Assembly: GCA_021199795.1 (NCBI GenBank)
Contig: JAJQHJ010000001.1
Location: forward strand, 1 to 64,000
Reading direction: 5' to 3'
Source: Oscillospiraceae bacterium
GTDB taxonomy: Bacteria > Bacillota > Clostridia > Oscillospirales > Ruminococcaceae
DNA: 64,000 nucleotides
The stretch's first letter is position 1. Each line of letters begins with the position of its first letter. Below the pieces are notes generated by a model that had not been told where the DNA came from, made no database searches, and worked only from the letters and a program-made list of their open reading frames with translations. The position numbers and the translations under genes are program-made. Below, one piece after another: positions 47,312 to 56,518 of the stretch.

Positions 47312-48661
47312 TTACTCCGCTTCTTCCGCCTCAGCTTCTGTTTCATCAGCAGTCTCAACAGCTTCAATGCTTACATACACCCGATAGGTGCCATAGCACC
47401 AGACATTGTCATAGCCTGGGACATAGATAGTAAGATCCATGATAGTATAGTTTACACTGGTATTCGCATAGTCAAGCATGTCTATCTCGGCAACGACGTC
47501 AGATGAGCTTATCTGCTCAAGCACATCTGTAGGTCCGACCAGAATTACATTCTGAACCTGAGCCTGTTCCACAGTCACCGTCTTGTCTCCGGAACTATTC
47601 ATGATGTATATCTGCGAATTACTTACTGTCACAACTTTTTCGGAATAACCGTCAAGGTCGAATGTAACCGTTGCAGTGTCTATTCCGGAAATGTTCTCAT
47701 AGTTGCTGGATCTGTCGATGGTTACGTCAAACACGCTACCAACCGTTATTTTGTTGATAGGAATATAGTCGAGATTTATCGGGTCGAGGTTGCTAAGATT
47801 TGTATTCTGCGACCTTACAAGTATGCTTGATGGATTTATACTGTACGATATCGACGTCAGATCAAAAGAGTCCACAGTTGACGTCAGAGTTACGCTGAGG
47901 TCAACGTCTCTTACCATGTATACAGGAACTGTCACCTCAAAGCTTTCGTTATCGACGGTGACATCCTCGCTCTGAAATACATCATTACCACTGTACAGGA
48001 TTACCGAATTCAGATTTGAGGTCATTGTAGACTGGATGGTAGCAGCGTTGTCAACCTTGACAGCTATAGAGGTAATCTGATCGATATAGTCCTGAGGACC
48101 ATAAACCTCAATTGTAGACGGGGAAATAGTGATCTCGTCTTCATCGATGATATATCCGTCAGCTGCAGCCAGATTGGAAACGTCGGCAACCAAAGTTCCA
48201 TCCTCAACTGAGAATGTCTTTGTTACCATATAGTCAAAATCGACCTTGACGGTTGATGGCTCAATCTGGTCAACCTCGATGGTGTCGCCGTTTACACTTG
48301 TTACGACAAGCGAAAGCTCATAGGAGCCGGTGGCTCTTACGGCATCCACATTTATTCCAACGTGGATATCATCTGCCGTATAATCACCTATAAGGTATCT
48401 TTCACCAGAGATTACGACATTGACAGAATCCACGGATGTCTTCATGACTGAAATACCGGCGACATCGGCATAGGAGCCGTCAAGTGAGAAATCGATGGGG
48501 ACGTCTTTCAGGGTGATTGTCGTTTCAGGAAAGACGGTAAGCGACATTATTATCCAGATAACAAACGCAAGAACTATCGAAAAGAGCATCAGATAGAAGT
48601 TGCCGCTCTTGAAAAACTTAGTCTTCTGAGTTGTTTTCTCGGTCGTTTTCTTCTCCGCCAT
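47312..48661 (-). CDS. cdaR: YbbR-domain protein CdaR, regulator of diadenylate cyclase
   Basis: 449 residues: a basic/Thr-rich cytoplasmic N-terminus, one membrane segment (about 20-42, YLMLFSIVLAFVIWIIMSL) and an external region made of about four YbbR-type beta domains (PSTVKVDFDYMVTKTF, PSTIEVYGPQDYIDQI, PSSILVRSQNTNL, NVILVGPTDVLEQI). It ends in an acidic tail (ETADETEAEAEEAE). CdaR binds and regulates the c-di-AMP synthase CdaA. Its start lies inside the cdaA gene; the 44-nt overlap is long. Confidence 0.88.
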   Translation of the reverse strand: MAEKKTTEKTTQKTKFFKSGNFYLMLFSIVLAFVIWIIMSLTVFPETTITLKDVPIDFSLDGSYADVAGISVMKTSVDSVNVVISGERYLIGDYTADDIHVGINVDAVRATGSYELSLVVTSVNGDTIEVDQIEPSTVKVDFDYMVTKTFSVEDGTLVADVSNLAAADGYIIDEDEITISPSTIEVYGPQDYIDQITSIAVKVDNAATIQSTMTSNLNSVILYSGNDVFQSEDVTVDNESFEVTVPVYMVRDVDLSVTLTSTVDSFDLTSISYSINPSSILVRSQNTNLSNLDPINLDYIPINKITVGSVFDVTIDRSSNYENISGIDTATVTFDLDGYSEKVVTVSNSQIYIMNSSGDKTVTVEQAQVQNVILVGPTDVLEQISSSDVVAEIDMLDYANTSVNYTIMDLTIYVPGYDNVWCYGTYRVYVSIEAVETADETEAEAEEAE

Positions 48662-49544
48662 CAGTCTTCTCCTTTCTTGTGAACAGCTTGCCGATCAATT
48701 TCTTATCGCCAGCAGCCTTTTCATCCATAATCTGGGACTTCAAGTACTTTATGATTCTTTCCTTAGTGTAGCCTCTGGTGAGTTCACCGTTTTCGGCGAT
48801 TGAAATGGTGCCTGTCTCTTCTGAGACTACAACGATTATGGCATCGGAGCTCTCACTCATGCCGATTGCCGCTCTGTGTCTGGAGCCAAGCTGCTTATTA
48901 ATTCTTTCTTCTTTCTGAGGAGTGGGCAGGAAGCAACCTGCAGCGATGATTCTGGCGTTTCTTATGATTACCGCACCGTCATGCAAAGGGGTCTTCGGGA
49001 AGAAGATGCTTCCCAATGTTGCAACGCTCGGAATGCAGTCCATGACCGTTCCGTTATCAATCTGTTCACCAAGACGAGTGGTTCGCTCGATTACGATGAG
49101 TGCGCCTGTTCTTGTTTCGGAAAGCTGGCTTACAGCCTCGCCGATAACCTCGATAGTGTCATCCCAGTTCTTGGCTTCGTCATCCGCTTTGTAGCCTCCG
49201 CCGCCGAAGATTCCAAAGCTTTTCACATTCGTCTGACCCATCTTCTCAAGTATTCGCCTCAGCTCCGGCTGGAATACGATGATTACCGCCAGGATTCCGA
49301 TTTGCAGGAAGTTTTCAAGCAAATAAGACATAACCTTAAGCTGAAGCCAGGAGGCAACAAGATAAACTCCGACTATAATTAAAATTCCAGTCAGAAGCTG
49401 TTGAGCTCTTGTTTCACGGATAATCTTGATGAGCTTATAGAGGATATACGCTAATATGATAATGTCGATAATGTCCCTTATGGATATCGAACTGATTACA
49501 CTTACGAACTTTACCCAAATATCGCTGACAAATTCCAAGTCCAT
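48618..49544 (-). CDS. cdaA: Diadenylate cyclase CdaA
   Basis: 308 residues. It makes the second messenger c-di-AMP, which controls potassium and osmolyte balance. Three membrane segments (about 25-45, 50-68, 75-92) are followed by the DisA_N cyclase domain with the catalytic LHDGAVIIR (about 188-196) and GSRHRAAIG (about 219-227). The C-terminus is a charged tail (FTRKEKTDGGEENDRENNSED) encoded over the start of cdaR. It is usually followed by cdaR and glmM; glmM is not here. The promoter at 49611 is its own. Confidence 0.92.
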   Translation of the reverse strand: MDLEFVSDIWVKFVSVISSISIRDIIDIIILAYILYKLIKIIRETRAQQLLTGILIIVGVYLVASWLQLKVMSYLLENFLQIGILAVIIVFQPELRRILEKMGQTNVKSFGIFGGGGYKADDEAKNWDDTIEVIGEAVSQLSETRTGALIVIERTTRLGEQIDNGTVMDCIPSVATLGSIFFPKTPLHDGAVIIRNARIIAAGCFLPTPQKEERINKQLGSRHRAAIGMSESSDAIIVVVSEETGTISIAENGELTRGYTKERIIKYLKSQIMDEKAAGDKKLIGKLFTRKEKTDGGEENDRENNSED

Positions 49545-49582
49545 TTCCCTTTCCGCCTGATAACGGCATTGATGATACCTCT

Positions 49583-49611
49583 ATTTTAACAGCAATCGAG
49601 GGAAATTTCAA
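49583..49611 (-). promoter_or_regulatory. Promoter of cdaA-cdaR
   Basis: TTGAAA (49611-49606), 17 nt, TAAAAT (49588-49583) on the minus strand, start near 49576. It lies directly after the stop of the cysteine desulfurase gene at 49615. Confidence 0.6.
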
Positions 49612-49614
49612 TAG

Positions 49615-50778
49615 TCAAAGCCCATCTTTTGAGATTTTTTTTACTTCCTGAAGAAGCTTTCTGACATCTGACTCAGCGTTGAAAACTGATGGCGAAAATC
49701 TGACTGTTCCCTCTGGAAGCGTTCCGAGTGTTTTGTGTGCCAGAGGTGCACAGTGAAGACCTCCTCTTAAGGCAAAGCCTCTTTGGGACAACGCTTCCGA
49801 AACCGCCGACGACGGCAGCCCATCAATATTGAACGAAACTATCGGGACAAAGTGATTGCCGTTTCGATATACCGTTACATTGTCGATGCTGCTGAGACCA
49901 TCCAGGAATATCTCGCAGAGTGACTGTTCATGGCTGAATATATCATCCATTCCATAGCTGCCGACATAATCGATTCCTGCTTTCAGAGAGGCAATTCCTA
50001 CCGTGTTGAGGGTTCCGCTTTCCATTCTTTCCGGCATAAATCCGGTTTGTTCGAGCTCAGCTGATGTTGCTCCTGTTCCGCCCTCGATTATGGTATCGGG
50101 GACATATTTGCCATCTGATATCAGAAGACCGGTTCCCGTGACACCATAGAGTCCCTTATGTCCGGCGGTGCAGATGAAATTCATGCCATCGCTAAGACTC
50201 AGCGGGATTATTCCGCAAGCCTGTGCGCCATCAACTATGAAGCAGACTCCTAAGCCACGGCACATTTCTGCAATCTCCCGTATCGGCATTATTCTGCCGG
50301 TGACATTGCTTGCGGCAGTGCAGACGACACAGCGGGTGTCAAGGGTGATGAGCTTTCTGAAATTGTTCAGAGTCTCCTCATCAGTTTTCCCTACTGTTGC
50401 TACATCGACCGCCGCTCCAGCTTTCGAGAGAGCATATGCAGGTCGAGCTACGGAGTTATGCTCCATTGAGGATATGACAAGTCTGTCGTGGGGCTTGACT
50501 ATGCCCTTTATGGCGAGGTTAAGAGAATGTGTGCAGTTACTGGTGAAGATTGTATTTTCCGGCTCAGACTTGAACATCCTGGCAGCTGTGCTACGGGCAT
50601 CATAAACCATTGCTGCCGCGTTATATGAATAAGCGTGCCCCGACCTACCAGGGTTTCCACCGTACTCTACGGGTGCTTCCGCCGTAGCTCTTACAACCGA
50701 CGGAGGCTTTGGGTAGGTCGTGGCAGCATTGTCGAAGTAAACGCAATTTGCTGTGTTTGCTGAGTTGACTGTTCTCAC
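49615..50778 (-). CDS. Class V aminotransferase / cysteine desulfurase family protein
   Basis: 387 residues of the NifS/SufS-like PLP family. YFDNAATTYPKPPSV, ISSMEHNSVARP, VDGAQACGIIP, TAGHKGLYGVTGTGLLI with the PLP Lys, and ALRGGLHCAPLAHKTLGT with the likely catalytic Cys are all present. It would remove sulfur (or selenium) from cysteine/selenocysteine. The GTG start has AAAGGA 9 nt upstream. It follows a DUF3343 gene by 30 nt; this cysteine desulfurase group and DUF3343 often occur together near selenium or molybdenum-hydroxylase genes, though none of those is in this window. Confidence 0.85.
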   Translation of the reverse strand: MRTVNSANTANCVYFDNAATTYPKPPSVVRATAEAPVEYGGNPGRSGHAYSYNAAAMVYDARSTAARMFKSEPENTIFTSNCTHSLNLAIKGIVKPHDRLVISSMEHNSVARPAYALSKAGAAVDVATVGKTDEETLNNFRKLITLDTRCVVCTAASNVTGRIMPIREIAEMCRGLGVCFIVDGAQACGIIPLSLSDGMNFICTAGHKGLYGVTGTGLLISDGKYVPDTIIEGGTGATSAELEQTGFMPERMESGTLNTVGIASLKAGIDYVGSYGMDDIFSHEQSLCEIFLDGLSSIDNVTVYRNGNHFVPIVSFNIDGLPSSAVSEALSQRGFALRGGLHCAPLAHKTLGTLPEGTVRFSPSVFNAESDVRKLLQEVKKISKDGL

Positions 50779-50808
50779 ATTGACAATTCCTTTCGTAAAG
50801 ACCGTATT

Positions 50809-51030
50809 TTACATTTCGACTGTCCCGCGACCTTTGATCGCTATGCCGCTTTTCTCAAGAATTCCCGTCACATAGTCGGGGTTATCCCTTATTCGTACAG
50901 AGTAGCCGCAACCGGAAGCCAGATTCTTCGGAGTTTTCGACACCTCGCAGAATATTCCCATACCATTGAGAAGCTTTTTTGCTTTCATTGCGTAGGTGAT
51001 GGAGGAAACGGCTAAGAGAGTGTATTTCAT
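50809..51030 (-). CDS. DUF3343 small protein (putative Se/S carrier)
   Basis: 73 residues starting MKYTLLAVSSITYAMKAKKLL; a central NLASGCGYSVRI holds one Cys, as in DUF3343 proteins annotated as putative selenium/sulfur carriers. I chose ATG 51030, with GAGGTG about 9 nt upstream, over a GTG at 51042 that abuts this site. No membrane segment. It is probably co-transcribed with the following cysteine desulfurase gene. Confidence 0.75.
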   Translation of the reverse strand: MKYTLLAVSSITYAMKAKKLLNGMGIFCEVSKTPKNLASGCGYSVRIRDNPDYVTGILEKSGIAIKGRGTVEM

Positions 51031-51083
51031 CTCAAAGTGCACCTCGCACTTATTACTGCCTCCCGAATAGAAGAGGCTAACAT

Positions 51084-51089
51084 ATTATA
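51084..51089 (-). promoter_or_regulatory. Possible -10 box for the DUF3343-desulfurase pair
   Basis: A perfect TATAAT on the minus strand lies about 54 nt before the DUF3343 start and after the ispDF terminator, but no good -35 is found 16-19 nt upstream (TGTCAT at best). Confidence 0.35.
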
Positions 51090-51113
51090 TGACAACCGAT
51101 GCCCTAATGACAC

Positions 51114-51140
51114 AAAAAAAGACCCTGCCTGAGCAGAGTC
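51114..51140 (-). terminator. Terminator after ispDF
   Basis: On the minus strand GACTCTGC (51140-51133) pairs with GCAGGGTC (51128-51121) with one G-U, tetraloop TCAG, then seven Ts (51120-51114). Confidence 0.8.
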
Positions 51141-51164
51141 TTTCAGAGTCCTTGATTTCCGGTT

Positions 51165-52328
51165 TTACAAGCTTCTTATGAGTGAGACTGCATGTGTGGC
51201 TATTCCCTCTCCCGCTCCTGTGAAGCCCAAGCCCTCCTCGGTGGTCGCTTTGACGGAAACAGAATTTATGTCTACCCCCATAGCGGAAGCCAGAGTTTCC
51301 CGCATATTGAGAATATAAGGCGAAAGCTTTGGCTTCTGGGCGATTATTGTTATATCGGTATTGCATATCTCAAAGCCATTATCCCTGAGAACCCGGCAGA
51401 CTTCTTTAAGAAGCTCTATGCTATCTGCGCCCTTGTACTTATCATCTGAGTCCGGAAAGAGCTTTCCTATATCTCCAAGTGCCGCCGCTCCAAGGAGTGA
51501 ATCCATGAGAGCATGGGTAATAACATCTGCATCTGAATGCCCAAGCAGTCCTAGTTCGTATGGTATTTCGACTCCGCCTAGTATAAGCTTTCTGTCTGGA
51601 ACAAGCTTATGTACATCATAGCCGTGACCGATTCTTATTGAGCCGTAGCTCATAAGTCCTTCTGCCATTTTCAAATCCTCCGGAACGGTAATTTTTATGT
51701 TATTCCTTGATCCCATAGTCAAGTGAGGCATGATTCCTATCGAATCCAGTAGCTGTGCATCGTCGGTATAGTCGCCGGTGACGTTCTCCAGTGCGTAGAG
51801 ATAAAGCTTTCTGGAAAAACTCTGCGGGGTTTTTATGAGATAGTATTTTGAACGGTCGGGAGAATAGGAAGTCTCGCCATCTGAGAATCTTATCGTCTCG
51901 GTCATAGGAGTTGAGACTATCGAGCTTCCGAACCTGAATGCATCGTCTAAAGATGATCTTATCTCATCATGTGAGACAAGTGGTCTCGCACCATCGTGTA
52001 TCATGATGATATCCTCAGTAGCTACTTTCACGGCATTCATCACAGACTGCTGTCTTGTTTTTCCGGCATTCACAAACAGAATCGGCTTTTCAATTCCGGA
52101 AAGTGCAGATTTATACGTTTCAAAAAGCTCTTCCGGTGCTGAAACTATTACCCTTTTGATTTCGTCAAGCGTACAGAACGGCTCACAGGAGCGGTATATG
52201 CACGGCTTACCTGAAATCAGAGATAAAAGCTTATTCTTGCCATTCATGCGCGCACTTCTGCCTCCACAGGCAAGTATAAGCTCAGCGGAGCGGGAAGCAG
52301 GCATTAGCTCTAGTATGTTCTTATCCAT
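51165..52328 (-). CDS. ispDF: Bifunctional IspD-IspF, MEP-pathway isoprenoid enzyme
   Basis: 387 residues, a fusion of two MEP-pathway enzymes. N-terminal IspD (about 1-220; [37 protein letters not shown]) transfers CMP to methylerythritol phosphate; C-terminal IspF (about 225-385; [61 protein letters not shown]) makes the cyclic diphosphate. IspD has CGG where GxG-type loops vary. ATG 52328 has GGGAG 8 nt upstream; ATG 52331 is possible. Its start overlaps the comM stop. A single-chain IspDF is less common in Firmicutes than separate genes. Confidence 0.92.
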   Translation of the reverse strand: MDKNILELMPASRSAELILACGGRSARMNGKNKLLSLISGKPCIYRSCEPFCTLDEIKRVIVSAPEELFETYKSALSGIEKPILFVNAGKTRQQSVMNAVKVATEDIIMIHDGARPLVSHDEIRSSLDDAFRFGSSIVSTPMTETIRFSDGETSYSPDRSKYYLIKTPQSFSRKLYLYALENVTGDYTDDAQLLDSIGIMPHLTMGSRNNIKITVPEDLKMAEGLMSYGSIRIGHGYDVHKLVPDRKLILGGVEIPYELGLLGHSDADVITHALMDSLLGAAALGDIGKLFPDSDDKYKGADSIELLKEVCRVLRDNGFEICNTDITIIAQKPKLSPYILNMRETLASAMGVDINSVSVKATTEEGLGFTGAGEGIATHAVSLIRSL

Positions 52329-53869
52329 CATCCATTCTCCCAATACTTTCTGTCAAGGCAACGGTATCTGACAGCCTGTGCAACGTGCTTGCGGTCGATT
52401 CGCTCCTCACCGTCCATGTCTGCCATTGTTCTTGAGACCTTGAGGATTCGATCATACGCTCTGGCTGAAAGCCCGAGACGGTCGAACACTTCGCCTAGGA
52501 GCGTGTTGGCTTCATCTGTCAGAGGGCAGACTTCATGAAGAAGCTCAGAGGTGATTCTGGCGTTGCATGTGATACCGGTACCCTTGTATCTCTCATTCTG
52601 TATTTCCCTTGCCTTTTGAACACGCTCGCGGATAGCAGCACTCGATTCCTCTTTCTTTGTGGAGGAGATATTCTCGTACTCTACAGGTGCCACTTCAATA
52701 TGCAAATCGAATCTGTCGAGAAGCGGTCCCGAAATCTTTGAGAGATACTGCGAAACCTGCCTCTGGGTGCAGACACATTTCTTTTTCGGATGACCATAGT
52801 AGCCGCAGGGACAGGGGTTCATCGCTGCTACGAGCATTATATTTGATGGGTATGTAACCGTTCCGGATGCCCGGGAAATTGTCACCTTTCCGTCCTCAAT
52901 GGGCTGGCGGAGAATTTCGAGGGTTGAACGTGAGAACTCGGCTAATTCATCAAGGAAAAGGAGTCCATTATGAGCAAGGGAGATTTCACCGGGGTGAGGG
53001 ATTCCTCCACCGCCAGCAAGACCGGCTGTTGAAACGGTGTGGTGCGGCGAGCGGAATGGTCTTTCGGTTACGAGTGGGGCATTCTTATCTATGAGACCTG
53101 CTATCGAGTAGATGTTTGTGGTCTCAATTGACTCCTCAAAGGTCATCTTCGGAAGAATTGACGGAAGACGCTTTGCGAGCATACTCTTGCCGGAACCGGG
53201 AGAGCCTATCATCAGAAGATTATGTCCTCCACAAGCGGCTACTTCAAGAGCTTTCTTTGCAAATTGCTGACCCTTGACATCGGCAAAATCGAGAAGGTCG
53301 CCGGTATTGCTTTCAGCCGGAACGTAGGGCGGTGCTTTTTCGATGACTATATCGCCGCTCAAGCAGTGTGCAAGCTCACTCAGCGATTCAACGCCATAAA
53401 CTTCAATACCCTCAACAACGGAAGCTTCATAGGCATTTTCCTTTGGAACGTATATCTTCTTTAGCCCCATTCGCTGGGCAAATATTGTCATAGGAAGAAC
53501 GCCATTTATAGGGCGAAGCTCTCCGCTCAGGGAAAGCTCACCTATAAAACAGCAATTCTCTGTTCGATCAGCAGGAAAAGCTCCGGATGCAGCTAAAATG
53601 GCTGTGGCAATTGCCAGGTCATGTGAGGAGCCACTTTTTTTGACATCAGCAGGTGCGAGATTTACCATGATGTTCAAAACTGGGAAGCGGAGCATTGACG
53701 AACGAAACGCCGATCGAATTCTCTCACGGGACTCTTTTACTGCGGCATCTGCAAGCCCTATTATCTCAAACCGATCCATGCCCCTTGAGGCTTCTACTTC
53801 AACGCTGACCTCAAAGGCGTTCATTCCAAACAACCCGACACTCTTGACTAACGAAAACATACCACTCAT
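52328..53869 (-). CDS. comM: YifB/ComM family Mg-chelatase-like AAA ATPase
   Basis: 513 residues. ComM-type proteins are AAA+ branch-migration helicases for transformation recombination. N-terminal S5-like domain (about 1-170; [48 protein letters not shown]), Walker [19 protein letters not shown] (about 220), [25 protein letters not shown] (Walker B), [11 protein letters not shown] with a zinc-like [15 protein letters not shown], and [19 protein letters not shown] near the C-terminus. First gene of a two-gene unit with ispDF. Confidence 0.9.
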   Translation of the reverse strand: MSGMFSLVKSVGLFGMNAFEVSVEVEASRGMDRFEIIGLADAAVKESRERIRSAFRSSMLRFPVLNIMVNLAPADVKKSGSSHDLAIATAILAASGAFPADRTENCCFIGELSLSGELRPINGVLPMTIFAQRMGLKKIYVPKENAYEASVVEGIEVYGVESLSELAHCLSGDIVIEKAPPYVPAESNTGDLLDFADVKGQQFAKKALEVAACGGHNLLMIGSPGSGKSMLAKRLPSILPKMTFEESIETTNIYSIAGLIDKNAPLVTERPFRSPHHTVSTAGLAGGGGIPHPGEISLAHNGLLFLDELAEFSRSTLEILRQPIEDGKVTISRASGTVTYPSNIMLVAAMNPCPCGYYGHPKKKCVCTQRQVSQYLSKISGPLLDRFDLHIEVAPVEYENISSTKKEESSAAIRERVQKAREIQNERYKGTGITCNARITSELLHEVCPLTDEANTLLGEVFDRLGLSARAYDRILKVSRTMADMDGEERIDRKHVAQAVRYRCLDRKYWENG

Positions 53870-53902
53870 TCCTTTCCTGCTAACGCCATAAACTATTATA
53901 CT

Positions 53903-53931
53903 ATTCTACATTATTTTCAAGCGTTATTCAA
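53903..53931 (-). promoter_or_regulatory. Candidate promoter of comM-ispDF
   Basis: TTGAAT (53931-53926), 17 nt, TAGAAT (53908-53903) on the minus strand. A TATAAT at 53900-53895 lies just downstream but its nearest TTGAAA is only 14 nt away. Confidence 0.45.
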
Positions 53932-54005
53932 GGGCTATCAGGGTCAATCTTAAAAAAATCCCCAAAAAATTCGTGCAAAAATCACGTTAAACCGTTCATT
54001 AGCAC

Positions 54006-54034
54006 TTGTCAAGTGATAAAAAAAGCTGTATAAT
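54006..54034 (+). promoter_or_regulatory. Promoter of the XpaC-TelA genes
   Basis: TTGTCA (54006-54011), 17 nt, TATAAT (54029-54034); transcription near 54041, 35 nt before the start codon. Confidence 0.75.
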
Positions 54035-54075
54035 TAGATAAACGGGAATGACATTAAAGAAATGAGAGGAATAGC

Positions 54076-55266
54076 ATGGCGAACAATAGTTGGAATTGGG
54101 AAGACTTGGGCAACGACATTCGTGATGTCATTGATAAAGCGATTTATTCTCAGGATTATAGCGAAATGAACGAGTCAGTTCGCAATCTTGTTGGAAATGT
54201 TATAAACATGGGCACTGGTATGCTCAGAAGAGCAACCGGCGGCGGTTCTGGTTCTTACTATGACGAGTCGGACGCCGGCAGTTCAGATAACGATGCAAAT
54301 TCGACCCCTAAAGTGGTCCCATCCGCAAATAATCTGCCTGCACTCTATGGTAATCCGCAAAAGATTACATCAGGCGGAATTATGAAGATAGTCGGCGGAG
54401 TCGTGCTTGCTGGCGGCGGTTTTTGCCTTTCAGTGCTGATCGATTTAGTAGGATGGATGTTCTGGCTTGATTTCGGACTGTTTACTGTCCTGCCTACTAT
54501 AATTGGCGTGGCTGTCGGGCTACCGTTGGCTATAAGCGGCGGCAGACAATTGGGCTTTGCTAACAGGTTCAAGATATACCGGCAAACTTTGGGTTCGAAG
54601 ACATACTGTGCGATTGAAAAGCTTGCGCAAAAAGTCGGAATGAGCGCGAAAAAGGTTCGTAAAGAACTCAAGAGAATGATAGATGACGGGCTGTTTCTGG
54701 AGGGTCACCTTGACGATAAGCAGACTATTCTGATAACCAGTGATGCAACCTACGAGGACTACCAGAAAAGTCTTATAAAGCAGGCTGAGCAATCTGTTAA
54801 GGCTGCGGCTAAGGAAAGGCAGTCTGAAAAGGATGCAAAGGTGCAGGAGGTCTTAGACAAGGGCAATGCATTCATAGCTCAGATAAGAGCCTGCAACGAC
54901 GCTATTCCAGGTGAGGAGATTTCGGAAAAAATTTCCCGTATGGAGCTTATAGTAAGACGGATTTTCGAGAGAGCTGAGACAAATCCGGAAATTGTTCCTG
55001 ACTTAAAGAAGCTGATGGATTACTATCTTCCGATGACCGTGAAGCTTCTTAATGCCTACGCTGATATGGACAAACAGCCGGTTCAGGGCGAAAATATCCA
55101 GGCTTCGAAGCGTGAGATTGAGGATACACTTGACACACTCAATCTGGCGTTTGAAAAGCTACTTGACGAGCTGTTCTCGGACACCGCTATGGACGTTTCG
55201 AGCGATATCTCTGTCCTCAATACTCTTCTTGCACAGGAGGGTCTCACCGGGGACGATTTCAAATAA
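54076..55266 (+). CDS. XpaC family membrane protein
   Basis: 396 residues of the XpaC family (named for BCIP hydrolysis in Bacillus, true function unknown). A Ser/Gly/Asp-rich region (about 57-80) precedes a hydrophobic hairpin (about 98-155; GGVVLAGGGFCLSVLIDLVG, LPTIIGVAVGLPLAISGG). The cytoplasmic part has a winged-helix-like LAQKVGMSAKKVRKELKRMIDDGLF, then coiled-coil (about 228-262) and a helical C-terminus typical of XpaC (LMDYYLPMTVKLLNAYADMD). It is followed by a TelA gene, the standard pairing. GAGAGGA precedes the ATG. Confidence 0.8.
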   Translation: MANNSWNWEDLGNDIRDVIDKAIYSQDYSEMNESVRNLVGNVINMGTGMLRRATGGGSGSYYDESDAGSSDNDANSTPKVVPSANNLPALYGNPQKITSGGIMKIVGGVVLAGGGFCLSVLIDLVGWMFWLDFGLFTVLPTIIGVAVGLPLAISGGRQLGFANRFKIYRQTLGSKTYCAIEKLAQKVGMSAKKVRKELKRMIDDGLFLEGHLDDKQTILITSDATYEDYQKSLIKQAEQSVKAAAKERQSEKDAKVQEVLDKGNAFIAQIRACNDAIPGEEISEKISRMELIVRRIFERAETNPEIVPDLKKLMDYYLPMTVKLLNAYADMDKQPVQGENIQASKREIEDTLDTLNLAFEKLLDELFSDTAMDVSSDISVLNTLLAQEGLTGDDFK

Positions 55267-55319
55267 GAGCAAAATTAACAGTAACATAAAAATCAAACAT
55301 CAAGAACAGGAGCATGACT

Positions 55320-56474
55320 ATGGACAATGTAAACGATAAGGAATTCACTGGCGTTCCGGAGCTGACACTTGAGCCTGATCTCGAAACAGAGGCTATGGCT
55401 GAGATTGTTGAAGCTGATAAGAAGCCCACTCAGATTGCGGAAACTCCTCTTTCCCCCGAGGAGCAGAAAGCTGTTTCTGATTTTGCCGCCAAAATCGACG
55501 TTGAGAACACCGCCCAGATTATGCAGTACGGTGCCAGCACTCAAAAGAAGATGGCAGATTTTTCAGATGCCGCTCTGGCAAGCGTCCGCACTCAGGATTT
55601 AGGCGAGGTCGGAGACCTGATTTCAAGCATGGTCAACGAGCTCAAGGGCATCAACGAGGAGGAAGAAAAGGGCTTCTTAGGATTCTTCCGCAAGCAATCA
55701 AACAAGCTTGAAGCTATGAAAACCAAGTATGCCAAGGCTGAAGTAAATGTCGAGAAGATCGGTGACGCTCTCCAGCAGCATCAGGTAAGGCTTCTCAAGG
55801 ACTCTGCTGTTCTTGACAAGATGTATGACCAGAATTTAGCCTACTTCAAGGAGCTGACCATGTACATCATGGCAGGCAAGCAGAAGCTTGAGGAGGTACG
55901 CGGCGGTAAGCTCAAGGAGCTTGAAGCTAAAGCTAAGGAAACAGGTCTTGCCGAGGATGCACAGGCAGCGAGAGACCTTAGTGACAAGTGCGACAGATTT
56001 GAGAAGAAGATTCACGACCTTGAACTCACAAGAGCTATCTCTATCCAGACTGCTCCTCAGATCCGCATGATTCAGAATAACGACAACGTTATGGTCGAGA
56101 AGATTCAGACCACCTTGAATAACACCATTCCCCTCTGGAAGAACCAGATGGTTCTGGCTCTCGGAATTGAGCACTCCACCGAAGCGGCTCAGGCTCAGAG
56201 ACAGGTTACCGACATCACAAATGCTCTTCTCAAGCAGAACTCAGAGAAGCTCCACACCGCTTCTGTTGAAACTGCTCAGGAAGCAGAGAGAGGAATTGTC
56301 GACATCGAGACCCTGAAGCAGACCAATGAGGAGCTCATCCAGACTCTTGACGACGTCATGAAGATTCAGTCGGATGGCAGAGCCGCAAGACTTGCCGCTG
56401 AGGCTGAAATGGTCAAGATGGAGGATGACCTCAAGCAGAAGCTTTTACAGATTCGTAACGGCGATGAAGCCTGA
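55320..56474 (+). CDS. TelA-like toxic anion resistance protein
   Basis: 384 residues, almost entirely helical, of the TelA/toxic-anion-resistance family; the link to tellurite resistance is historical and the cellular role is unknown. Typical features: NTAQIMQYGASTQKKMADFSD, KGFLGFFRKQSN, LYFKELTMYIMAGKQKL-like segment (YFKELTMYIMAGKQKLEEV), IRMIQNNDNVMVEKIQTTLNNT and IPLWKNQMVLALG. I chose the second ATG (55320), 7 nt from AGGAG; the first lies 1 nt from it. It follows the XpaC gene by 53 nt, and the two probably act together. Confidence 0.85.
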   Translation: MDNVNDKEFTGVPELTLEPDLETEAMAEIVEADKKPTQIAETPLSPEEQKAVSDFAAKIDVENTAQIMQYGASTQKKMADFSDAALASVRTQDLGEVGDLISSMVNELKGINEEEEKGFLGFFRKQSNKLEAMKTKYAKAEVNVEKIGDALQQHQVRLLKDSAVLDKMYDQNLAYFKELTMYIMAGKQKLEEVRGGKLKELEAKAKETGLAEDAQAARDLSDKCDRFEKKIHDLELTRAISIQTAPQIRMIQNNDNVMVEKIQTTLNNTIPLWKNQMVLALGIEHSTEAAQAQRQVTDITNALLKQNSEKLHTASVETAQEAERGIVDIETLKQTNEELIQTLDDVMKIQSDGRAARLAAEAEMVKMEDDLKQKLLQIRNGDEA

Positions 56475-56518
56475 AGCTGATCGCTGACAAATAAAATACA
56501 TTGAAAGGGCGCATTACT

